Of a stretch of DNA of 64,000 bases, positions 45,065-55,510 are shown piece after piece. How positions within the stretch are numbered: the first letter of the stretch is position 1; every line of letters begins with the position of its first letter. Below the pieces are notes generated by a model. The model made no database searches. It was not told the DNA's origin and saw only the letters and a list, made by a program, of their open reading frames with translations. This stretch comes from Sphagnum compactum (taxonomy: Eukaryota > Bryophyta > Sphagnopsida > Sphagnales): positions 18,348,225 through 18,412,224 of the forward strand of contig OZ234500.1 of NCBI GenBank assembly GCA_965153455.1, given 5' to 3'. Both the position numbers and the translations under genes were made by a program.

Positions 45065-46773
45065 GAGACCTATCTTAGTAATCGGAGCATTGCGAGTGTA
45101 ATGCCGGGGGCTGGGGGCTGTTTGACCAGAGAAAATACACAGGAGTGCCGGGCTGTTTTCGCGCGATGCCGGGCTGTTTTTGTTGACTTTTTTCACTTTT
45201 AGTTACTTTTAGTTACTTTTTTTACTGGTCGTAAGTTTTGTAAGTTACTTTTTATTGGTGAAAGGGGTAAGTTTTGTTACTTTTTTTACTACTCGTAAGT
45301 TTTAGGAAATTACTTTTTACTGTGGAGAAGGGGCAGGGTTTATATTGGATTGATTGTGCGAGGGGGGGGTTTAGGGGTGCACCTTGATGCATTTTTTTAA
45401 TTTTTTTTTTACTGTTGAGGGGGAGGGGGGAAATGGGTACCCCTAGATATATGGGTTCAGGGTGGAAGGAGGACGGGGATATGGGTACATTTAAGGTCCC
45501 TTTTTAAGATATATATTTGTTGTGTTTGGATGGATGACGGGCAGATGAGAAGATGGATGACGCAACGGACGGATGGATGGAAAGTTTCATCTCGTCCACG
45601 ACGTCGTTTACTATATAAGAATATAAGATCCCCATTTCTTTATCTTTTTTTTGTTTCGGTCTTAGGGTTTCTTTGTGTTTTTTGCATTCCTTAAGGTATG
45701 ATCCGGGCATTACGAGTGTAATGCCGGTGACTGGTGGCTGTTTGACCAGGAAAAATACACAGCGGTGCTTGGCTGTTTTCACGCAATGCCTGGCTGTATT
45801 TGTTAACCTTTTTCACTTTTTGTTACTTTTTTTACTGGTCGTAAATTTTGTAAGTTACTTTTTACTGGTGAAAGGGGTAAGGTTTGTTACTTTTTGTTAC
45901 TGCTTGTAACTTTGATAAATTACTTTTTACTGGGCCAAGAGGGCCAGGGTTTATATTTTATTCATTGTGCGAGGGGGGGGGGAAAGGGTGCACCTTGATT
46001 TTTTTCCTTCATTTTTTGGACTGTTGAGGGGGAGGGAGGGGGGTCGAGGTTGATGTTTTTATTTTCCCCTTCATTGGAAATGTGGCAGGAGGAGGGGGGA
46101 AAGGGGTTAATTTAAGGGCTCTCGAAATGTTTTTTTCATTGTGGAGAGGCTAGGGAGGGGAAGGGGGTAATTTTGTTTTTTCATTGTGGAGTGGCTAGGG
46201 ACAGGGGGAACATGAAAGGGTTTTTTTTTTTAATATGTTGAAGGGGGATGGGAGGGAGTTTTTTTTCTATGTTGAAAAGGGATGAGAGGGGGGTTTTCTT
46301 TTTACAAGTTCATAGGGGGGGGGGGGTTAGGGTTGGTTTAATTAATTAAATCTGAGCTAAAATAAAATAAACTTAATTAAGTAGGTAGTTGATTTTCATG
46401 TAATTGATCATAAAAATATAGTTATCCATAGATGAACGAAATGTGACCATGTCATATGAAACGTTTTTTTAAATGAATTTTTAAAAATATCTAAAATGAG
46501 TTGCACATGGGTAATGTCATGTCACGCGGAGCCCAAGTCAGGTATTGACCCCCGGAAAAAAAAACACCAAAAAAAACTTCGCGCAGCAAGTAAATAAGTA
46601 ATTGTTTTTGGGTTGAAAAATAAAGGGTTGTTTAGGGCAGATGACAAGAATTAAAAGATTACTTAAGCAAGTTAATAAGTAATTGTTTTAGTTTTGAGTT
46701 GAAAATAAAGGGTTGTTTAGGGCAGATGACAAGAATTAAAAGATTACTTAAGCAAGTTAATAAGTATGGTCGT
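45065..46773 (+). repeat. Subtelomeric modules, copies 4 and 5 (head-to-tail)
   Basis: 45070-45680 matches 41515-42140. At 45688 a second head begins ('ccttaaggtatgatccgggc' with hairpin GCATTAC-GAGT-GTAATGC), and its body matches 42714-44037 with deletions. It ends at the junction with the PHO1-like fragment at 46774. Confidence 0.9.
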
Positions 46774-47928
46774 GACTATCTATCAGCATGCACCTTTGAA
46801 AGGAAAGCTAAAAAATTGCTGTCCTGGACAAAACATTTGGTGATTATATCTGAGTGGATTGGTTGGTAGAGAGGATAAATGCGAGTAAGGCAATAAGATA
46901 GTGCCTGAAAGTTGGGAAAATGGTCTGCAAATAAGTCAAATATTGCATCTTTCTGTAATCCCCGTCCAGTTGCAGTACGCAGCCAAATGCTAAGATCAGT
47001 ATCAACGAACGCCAAGTTAAAAACCCTGCACAAGAGCAAGACGGAACCAGAATTTAGAACTCACGATTGTACACCGGAAATCTACGGATGATCTCAAAGA
47101 GCTTCAAATTTTCGGTAAGTAATACAACCACAACACAACATTGGAGGCTCTGATGCTTCTTGCCTCATGAACGTATCAACCTTATGAATGCACGGACAGC
47201 AACAATTTATGCACTTGGATTTGGCTCTTTAAGGTGAAAGGGATGCCTCCATACAAAACCACTAAAAATGTGAACCCGTGTTCGACAACGGTAATGATTT
47301 TTATCATACCCGGTAAATACGTCAGACTGTGAGGGGCTGTTCGGTGAATCGGTCTCAGTGCTGCCGCGGCCTGCTGCTGATTACCTGACGTGAAACGCTC
47401 TGCGAATGTGACCTCCACCTTCCCCATAAGTCAGAAGTCCACATTTTTTCCAGTTCATATATCATACAGGTTTCAAATGTTCTTCCTAGCTGTCGACCAA
47501 TTCAGACCAGTCCTTCTATCAGCGGTCTCAATAGTTGCAGAATTGACCTTGCAGATCAGGAACAAGAGTCGTCAACCTTCTCGGAGGAATTGATGTCAGC
47601 ACGATCCACATGATGCATATAGCTTTGAGCTATAAACAAACCGGTGACCTGCACCAACCCCCCAGCAACTGTCGTATGAAAAGAGCACCCGACCACTCCA
47701 AAGTAGTCGAAACACTCGTAACCGAGAAACAAATCTCATTGCAACTATTGTGAGCAAAAGTTGTGAAAAATGCATCGTCCATTTCGAGAAACTCATCCTC
47801 TCAGGCTTGCAGCACAAGAAGAAAACTCCGAGAAAGACGAGCCGTCGGCTAAAACGTAGACACTGTGCATGCTCCGAATACTCAAAATCTATCTCTGTTC
47901 GTGTTGCCAAAGCAAGGTGTCCAGAACC
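46774..47928 (-). pseudogene. PHO1: PHO1-like (SPX-EXS) gene fragment, copy C
   Basis: PHO1 proteins are SPX-EXS membrane phosphate exporters. Exon 47418-47310 encodes the end of the SPX domain: VEVTFAERFTSGNQQQAA, then LRPIHRTAPHSLTYLPG, ending CCG G|GTATGA. The exon starting at 47025 (ttgtgcag|GG) continues in phase as FLTWRSLILILAFGC, a first membrane helix, then YLQTIFPTF, the residues preceding the EXS domain. The frame is intact here, unlike in copies A and B, but the block stops at 46774 before the EXS exon. The right edge (47928) runs straight into telomere repeats. N-terminal SPX exons were not identified. Confidence 0.72.
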
Positions 47929-48007
47929 AGGGTTTAGGGTTTAGGGTTTAGGGTTCAGGTTTTTAGGGTTTAGGGTTTAGGGTTTAGGGTTTTAGGGTTT
48001 AGGGTTG
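47929..48007 (+). repeat. Interstitial telomere tract
   Basis: About ten TTTAGGG-type units, some degenerate (ttcaggttttt), join the broken end of the PHO1-like fragment to the 336-bp satellite. Confidence 0.93.
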
Positions 48008-48607
48008 AGGGTTACATGGGTGTTCCCACCAAAATTGGGTTTTTTTTTTTGGGTTTTGAGGTGACCTAACCCCCCATTTTCAAGGGTTCTGAAGCCAATG
48101 GTGCAATAAAATTCCTTTAATCTATCACCATTTGAAAGATATGGGGGGTGTGAAATTTCAGGGGGGCCGGATAGATGAGGGCATAAAGGGTTCATTATGA
48201 TACATGTTGAAAGTTTTGAAGTGACCTACCCCCCCATTTTCAAATGTTTTAAAGCTAGTGGTGAGGTTATTTTTGCTTAAAAGTGTCAGGTTTGCAAGAT
48301 ATATGACATTTGGGGTTTTTGTGTTTGATGGGCATTTTGACCCCATTGCGGTTACATTTTAGATATTTGGAGATGACCTACCCCCCCATTTTCAAGTGTT
48401 CTGAAGCCAATGATGTAAAAAAATTCCTTTACACTATCACCATTTGGAAGATATGGGGGGGTTTGACTTTTCAGTCCCTGGTTGACTTTTCCTGGGCAGT
48501 CACAGAATTTGAATGTTTGGAGAGTGCAGTTCATAATGTTGCTTGGGGTTACCAAAAACCCAAGAAAGTACATAGCCAATGCCATATTTTCATAGCTAAT
48601 GCCAAAA
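48008..48607 (+). repeat. 336-bp subtelomeric satellite, diverged copy
   Basis: Contains 'gttacatgggtgttcccacc', 'gtgacctaaccccccatttt' and 'gatgggcattttgacc' in the same order as the arrays at 53-55 and 61-62 kb. It extends to 48480 with a second half-unit. 48480-48600 is unassigned. Confidence 0.85.
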
Positions 48608-49250
48608 CTATCTTAGTAATCGGAGCATTACGAGTGTAATGCCGGGGGCTGGGGGCTGTTTGACCAGAGAAAATACACAGGAGTGCCGGGCTGTTTTCGC
48701 GCGATGCCGGGCTGTTTTTATTGACTTTTTTCACTTTTAGTTACTTTTAGTTACTTTTTTTATTGGTCGTAAGTTTTGTAAGTTACTTTTTACTGGTGAA
48801 AGGGGTAAGTTTTGTTACTTTATGTTATTTTTTTACTACTCGTAAGGTTTAGGAAATTATTTTTTACTGTGGAGAAGGGGCAGGGTTTATATTGGGTTGA
48901 TTGTGCGAGGGGGTGGTTTAGGGGTGCACCTTGATGCATTTTTTTAATTTTTTTTTTACTGTTGAGGGGGAGGGGGGAAATGGGTACCCCTAGATATATG
49001 GGTTCAGGGTGGAAGGAGGACGGGGATATGGGTACATTTAAGGTCCCTTTTTAAGATATATATTTGTTGTGTTTGGATGGATGACGGGCAAATGAGAAGA
49101 TGGATGACGCAACGGACAGATGGATGGAAAGCTTCATCTCGTCCACGACGTCGTTAACTATATAAGAATATAAGATCCCCATTTCTTTATCTTTTTTTTG
49201 TTTCAGTCTTAGGGTTTCTTTGTGTTTTTTGCATTCCTTTTCTTTTTCAA

Positions 49251-51240
49251 TTTTTTTTCAAAAAGGTTTTCTAAATAATAATTAGAAAGTGAAATTTCAT
49301 TTCCACAGAACGAAAAAGATTACTAATATTTTTTCTGATGATTCTTTTTTTCCTTTTTATTTATTTATTTATTTTTCAATTTTCAATTTCTCAGGCTATT
49401 TTGTTTTATTTTCGAATAGCCTTGTTCTTCAATAATAACCACAAAACGAGAAATAATTTATGAAGCGTAAGTGTTTTTTGATCGTTGTTTTCATCTCTCC
49501 GCAGATTTGAACGCAGGCTTGCAAGGTTCATGCCCGCCGCAACGATCACAGCACACACGATAGGAAGGTCGAGAATACGACTTGAAGCAGCCAGGGTTCC
49601 GGCTGTACTAAGCCAGGGGTGCGACGAGAACAAAGACGATAAGAAAGGAAAAACAAAACTCGATGGATCGAGCCCAGGGTAAAGAGCCCAAGGAACTCGT
49701 GCATGATTTCGGTAGTGCGCTACTTCTTCCTCGGTGTTATGCGAGCCCAAGAGTTCAGCCACCGGACTGCCTAAACAAACATCAACGGAGATAAGCAACG
49801 AGAAGTAGTTCGAGTCAATGCCAGTCACATTCAGTTTGCGAGGAATGACTCGGGGTCATCAGTTTGATCCTCTCTCCATCAGACTCAGCCAAGTTTCACA
49901 GATTATCCCTAGGATTTTAAGTTTCCCAGGGTACGCAACCTTCATTCATTTTAGACACGACTGCATGTTTGTTTCTTCGACGAATCATGTTGCACTCGAT
50001 TGATCACCGTCGCGCAATGCAGATTGCAGCTGTCTACTAACAAGATGTATTGTATTAGGGTTCAAACGACACAATTGCAAATAGGACGTTCCACAGTAAG
50101 TCTATGTCGTATTCACCGTGGAACTTATGGCGTCGTAAACGTGTTATGGGCACATCGCAGCAAAAGCATCCGTAAATTGCCCAGGGCGCACCGTGGGTTG
50201 CAAGACATATGACATCGCAACAACATGTAGGGAAAAACTTTGTGTCCGTATCTCAGGTTTAACGAACGATAATCAATACCGAGGGTTACATCATCCATAA
50301 ACAGTGCTATCCGTCGGAGAATGTTTCCACTGACCCAATTCACAAGGCGCACCCTAAAACCCGGTCGAACAGAAGCACGACTCATGTTATGGAATTACAA
50401 AACTTCATGCAGGCAATGTCGGGCACCTAGAGCCTCCGCGACGGTTTAGAACACCTTGGTTCAAACCTCCGCCGCAATTCCCCATGATTGCAAGCCACAT
50501 GGTTCACGCACCAACTACCATTTCGTCCAAAATCGAAATTTGGTCTAACTCACAAAGTTTTAACATCTGCGTAGAACATTGCACGATAAAAAAGAACATT
50601 GCATTTCTTCTGCAGCAAGCTCCAGATATCTGAGGAACATGCGAAGAAACATGCCGACGAATTGAAGTTCCAAAACATCGATCCGATGACTACTTTGTCT
50701 ACTCAGACAAATGTCCTATCTTAGTAATCAAGACTTTCGCTCTCGATATGGATACCGTTGCCTGTAACGAATTCAACATCGTCCCAAGTACATGATTTCT
50801 GATTTATCCTAGGTTTACTGCTAGATCCACCGACTTTGCCAGCTTACGAGCTTCATCACGAATCAATCATGCGACAAAATTTGTTCGGAAGGAACCAATC
50901 AGCATAGAGTACGTCACCCATTTGTTAGTCATTTAGACCGACCGACCATCAATTGGTGAAAATATTGCGTGTGAGTCGCAAGGAGCAAACCTTCCTAAGG
51001 GGGTGCAAGGAAGGAGAATGAATCGAACGCCGAACGACCGCCATAGACGTAACACGGGTGGCAACTCTATTGCAATTCATTGAAACCGTGGGACGCCCCG
51101 GAATTGACCCATAAGGAAGTGTTTCCAAGTCCAATACATACGATGATGAGGCAAGATGCGTTGCATTCGGCTGGTCTAGAGCAAAATCTGGTTTGGAAGT
51201 CTTTCGAGCCAAATTTGCTCTTCAGAACGTGAGGATATCC
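49251..51240. other. Block A, downstream of the EXS exon: no exon assigned
   Basis: The minus frame at 49406-49828 and the frame near 50125-50385 are retained in block B, but I could not align them with later EXS helices of PHO1. They may be remnants or non-coding. The 50270-50420 part also matches 34736-34870. Confidence 0.4.
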
Positions 51241-51244
51241 AATT

Positions 51245-52209
51245 TTACAACCGACCGACGTAATTGCCACAAGAATGAGGTCAACATCAGCGGATGCTTG
51301 TGCATGAAACAACATTGAACGGATGCTCAAATGCATCACCGTAGCTCCTATAAGCGCAGTGGTTAGTGCTGTGCAGACTAGGAGGGCTTCCTCACAGTGA
51401 AGCCGGAACCACGGGAAAACTCGAAGACGAAGGTGTAGTCCATGCGAGCACGCTTCCGCATGTACAGGTTCCATCCATACATGTACATATGGATGAGCAC
51501 CAGCGCCACCGAGCTGTGCACCCATCAGACCGCGCACGCCAGAGGAGAGGAACGTTCGGACTATCTATCAGCGTCCACCTTCGAAAGGAAAGCTACAAAT
51601 TGCCTTCCTAAACAAAACATTTGGTGATTGTCCCTGAGTGAATTGGTCGGTAGAGAGGATAAATCAACGCGAGTAAGGGAATAAGATAGTGCTTGAAAGT
51701 TAAGAAAATGGTCCGCAAACAAGTCAAATATTTTATCTTTCCGTAATCCCCACCTAGTTGTAGTATGTCACCAAATTAAATGCTAAGATCAGTATCGATG
51801 AACGCTCGGTGGAAAACCCTGCGCAAGAGCAAGATGGAACCAGAATTTAGGACTCACAATTGTACACCAGAAATCTACGGCGCATCTCAATGAGCTTCAA
51901 ATTTCCCGTAAGTAATACGACTGCAACACAACATTAGAGGCTCTGATGCTTCTCGCCTTATGAATGTATCAACCCCTTTTGCACCGACAACAACAATTTA
52001 TGCACTGGGATTTGGCTCTTTAAGGTGAAAGGGATGCCTCCATACAAAACCACTAAAAATGCAAACCCATGTTCGATGATGGTAATCATTTTTATCATAC
52101 CCGGTAAATACGTCGGATTGTGAGGGGCTATTCGGTGAATTGGTTTTGGTGCTGCCATGGCCTGTTGCTGATTATCGGACGTGAAACGCTCTGCAAATGT
52201 GACCTCTGC
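51245..52209 (-). pseudogene. PHO1: PHO1-like gene, copy A (frameshifted)
   Basis: Same exons as copy B: SPX end at 52209-52101 (FAERFTSDNQQQAMAAPKP), a membrane-helix exon near 51815-51700, and an EXS exon from 51513 downward. In the EXS exon one base is missing near 51401 relative to copy B, shifting the frame from the 'YMYGWNLYM' helix into LHCEEALL. The helix exon has the same small insertion and stop as copy B. It is therefore a pseudogene. Confidence 0.8.
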
Positions 52210-52587
52210 CTTCCCCGTATGTTGACTTACCCGCCATATCCATGCACAATTGGGTACTTTCAGAAATCCACATTTTTCCTAGTTCATATAACATACAGGT
52301 TTCAAATCTTCTTCCTGGCCGTTGACTAATTGAGACCGGTCCTTCTATCAGCTGTCTCGGTAGTTGCAGAAATGACCTTGCAGATCATGAACAAGGGTCG
52401 TCAACCTTCTCGGAGGAATTGATGTGAGCACAATCCACATGATGCACATAGCTCAGAGCTATAAACGAACCCAACGACCTGCACCAACCCCCAGCAATTG
52501 TTGTACGAAAAGAGCACCCGACCACTCCAAAGTAGTCGAAACACTCACTCATAACTGAGAAACAAATCTCGTTGCAACTATTGTGAA

Positions 52588-52865
52588 GCAGAAGTCAAAG
52601 GCCGGAGCTTTTGAAAAAACAAATGTAGTATGGACAAGTATACCCATAATCTCTCCACAAAAAAATGTGCAGAGATAGCTCTACAAAATCTGCATCCTGC
52701 ATTTCTTTTGCATTATTCTGGCAGCAATCTGAAGACTCAATAAAGATGTTGACGAGCACTCATGATACATCAGCGAATCCAAAACATCAGTAGTGTCCTC
52801 ATTCGAGCTGCAGTCTGATATCCGAATCTGGGTTCGAAACAAGATTCGCAGCTGCAACCCGAGGT
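52588..52865. repeat. Partial 335-bp repeat unit at the end of block A
   Basis: Starts 'gcagaagtcaaaggccggag', identical in type to 60555-60835. It ends at 'gctgcaacccga', where telomere repeats begin. Confidence 0.9.
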
Positions 52866-53655
52866 TTAGGGTTTAGGGTTACATGTGTGTCCCCACCAAA
52901 ATTGGGTTTTTTTTTTGGAGTTTTGAGGTGACCTACCCCCCCATTTTCAAGGGTTGTGAATCCAATGGTGCAAAAACATTTTCATAATCTATCACCATTT
53001 GTGAGATATGGGGGGTATGAAAATTTGGGGTCTCAGGATAAATGAAGGTGTTTAGCGGTAATTATTATGGATTCTGAATGTTTTGAAGTGACCTACCCCC
53101 CCATTTTCAAGTGTTTTGAAGGGTTTAGGGTTTAGGTTTTAGGGTTTAGGGTTACATGTGTGTCCCCACCAAAATTGGGTTTTTTTTTTGGAGTTTTGAG
53201 GTGACCTACCCCCCCATTTTCAAGGGTTGTGAGTTTAGGGTTTAGGGTGTGTCCCCACCAAAATTGGGTTTTTTTTTTTGGGTTTAGGGTTTTTTTAGGG
53301 TGGTTTAGGGTTTAGGGTTTAGGGTTTATCCCCACCAAAATTGGGTTTTTTTTTTGGGGTTTTGAGGTGACCTACCCCCCCATTTTCAAGGGTTCTAAAG
53401 CAAATGGTGCAATAAAATTCGCTTAATCTATCACCATTTGGAAGATATGGGGGGTGTGAAATTTTAGGGGGGCCGGATAGATGAAGGCATAAAAGGTTAA
53501 TTATGATACATGTTGAAGGTTTTGAAGTGACCTACCCCCCCATTTTCAAGTGTTTTAAGGCTAGTGGTGGAGTTATTTTTGCTTGAAAGTGTCAGATTTG
53601 CAAGATATAGGAGATTTGGGGTTTTTGTGTTTGATGGGCATTTTCACCTGATTGG
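52866..53655 (+). repeat. Mosaic of satellite fragments and telomere tracts
   Basis: Short pieces of the 336-bp satellite ('acatgtgtgtccccaccaaa', 'ttttcaagggttgtga') are interleaved with TTTAGGG tracts at 52861-52880, 53119-53153, 53232-53247 and 53280-53330. Some pieces are only about 70 bp long. Confidence 0.9.
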
Positions 53656-55490
53656 GTTTAGGGTTTAGGGTTTAGGGTTTTAGGGTTTAGGGTTTAGGGT
53701 TTAGGGTTTTAGGGTTTTAGGTTTTAGGTTTTAGGGTTTAGGGTTTAGGGTTAGGGTTTAGGGTTTAGGGTTTAGGGTTACATGTGTGTCCCCACCAAAA
53801 TTGGGTTTTTTTTTTTGGGTTTTGAGGTGACCTACCCCCCCATTTTCGAGGGTTCTAAAGCCAATGGTGCAATAAAATTCGCTTAATCTATCACCATTTA
53901 GAAGATATGGGGGGCGTGAAATTTTAGGGGGGCCGGATAGATGAGGGCATAAAAGGTTAATTATGATACATGTTGAAGGTTTTGAAGTGACCTACCCCCC
54001 CATTTTCAAGTGTTTTAAGGCTAGTGGTGGAGTTATTTTTGCTTGAAAGTGTCAGATTTGCAAGATATAGGAGATTTGGGGTTTTTGTGTTTGATGGGCA
54101 TTTTCACCTGATTGGGTTTAGGGTTTAGGGTTTAGGGTTTTAGGGTTTAGGGTTTAGGGTTTAGGGTTTTAGGGTTTTAGGTTTTAGGTTTTAGGGTTTA
54201 GGGTTTAGGGTTAGGGTTTAGGGTTTAGGGTTTAGGGTTACATGTGTGTCCCCACCAAAATTGGGTTTTTTTTTTTGGGTTTTGAGGTGACCTACCCCCC
54301 CATTTTCGAGGGTTCTAAAGCCAATGGTGCAATAAAATTCGCTTAATCTATCACCATTTAGAAGATATGGGGGGCGTGAAATTTTAGGGGGGCCGGATAG
54401 ATGAGGGCATAAAAGGTTAATTATGATACATGTTGAAGGTTTTGAAGTGACCTACCCCCCCATTTTCAAGTGTTTTAAGGCTAGTGGTGGAGTTATTTTT
54501 GCTTGAAAGTGTCAGATTTGCAAGATATAGGAGATTTGGGGTTTTTGTGTTTGATGGGCATTTTCACCTGATTGGGTTTAGGGTTTAGGGTTTAGGGTTT
54601 TAGGGTTTAGGGTTTAGGGTTTAGGGTTTTAGGGTTTTAGGTTTTAGGTTTTAGGGTTTAGGGTTTAGGGTTTAGGGTTTAGGGTTACATGTGTGTCCCC
54701 ACCAAAATTGGGTTTTTTTTTTTGGGTTTTGAGGTGACCTACCCCCCCATTTTCGAGGGTTCTAAAGCCAATGGTGCAATAAAATTCGCTTAATCTATCA
54801 CCATTTAGAAGATATGGGGGGCGTGAAATTTTAGGGGGGCCGGATAGATGAGGGCATAAAAGGTTAATTATGATACATGTTGAAGGTTTTGAAGTGACCT
54901 ACCCCCCCATTTTCAAGTGTTTTAAGGCTAGTGGTGGAGTTATTTTTGCTTGAAAGTGTCAGATTTGCAAGATATAGGAGATTTGGGGTTTTTGTGTTTG
55001 ATGGGCATTTTCACCTGATTGGGTTTAGGGTTTAGGGTTTAGGGTTTTAGGGTTTAGGGTTTAGGGTTTAGGGTTTTAGGGTTTTAGGTTTTAGGTTTTA
55101 GGGTTTAGGGTTTAGGGTTAGGGTTTAGGGTTTAGGGTTTAGGGTTACATGTGTGTCCCCACCAAAATTGGGTTTTTTTTTTTGGGTTTTGAGGTGACCT
55201 ACCCCCCCATTTTCGAGGGTTCTAAAGCCAATGGTGCAATAAAATTCGCTTAATCTATCACCATTTAGAAGATATGGGGGGCGTGAAATTTTAGGGGGGC
55301 CGGATAGATGAGGGCATAAAAGGTTAATTATGATACATGTTGAAGGTTTTGAAGTGACCTACCCCCCCATTTTCAAGTGTTTTAAGGCTAGTGGTGGAGT
55401 TATTTTTGCTTGAAAGTGTCAGATTTGCAAGATATAGGAGATTTGGGGTTTTTGTGTTTGATGGGCATTTTCACCTGATTGCGGTGTTGT
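53656..55490 (+). repeat. Higher-order array: (telomere tract + 336-bp satellite) x4
   Basis: Satellite units begin 'acatgtgtgtccccacc' at 53780, 54240, 54687 and 55147, spaced 460, 447 and 460 bp. Between them lie ~111-125-bp TTTAGGG tracts with the same pattern of variants (ttttaggg and ttttaggttttagg) in each copy. Both parts are nearly identical between units, so the composite unit was amplified as a whole and recently. Confidence 0.95.
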
Positions 55491-55510
55491 TTGTGATATT
55501 TGGAGGTGGC

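Larger units (their letters stand above)
48608..52587. repeat. ~3.98-kb subtelomeric block A (duplicate of 55511-59487)
   Basis: From 'ctatcttagtaatcggagca' to 'cgttgcaactattgtgaa' the sequence matches block B at roughly 97-99% identity, with an offset of 6903 falling to 6890 through small indels. It comprises a module head and a PHO1-like pseudogene. After 52587 block A jumps to the 335-bp repeat, whereas block B continues with unique sequence, so A carries a deletion relative to B. Confidence 0.95.

Noticed and set aside
46776-47039. Minus-strand 87-codon frame (AFVDTDLSIWLRTATGRG...) as a protein
   Set aside because: The alternative frame of the same exon (FLTWRSLILILAFGC...TIFPTF) is the one in phase with the preceding SPX exon and matches PHO1; the longer frame is a shadow.
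52866-55490. Regular repeat-spacer structure resembling a CRISPR array
   Set aside because: The 'repeats' are telomere tracts and the 'spacers' are identical satellite copies in a eukaryotic subtelomere; no cas genes are present.
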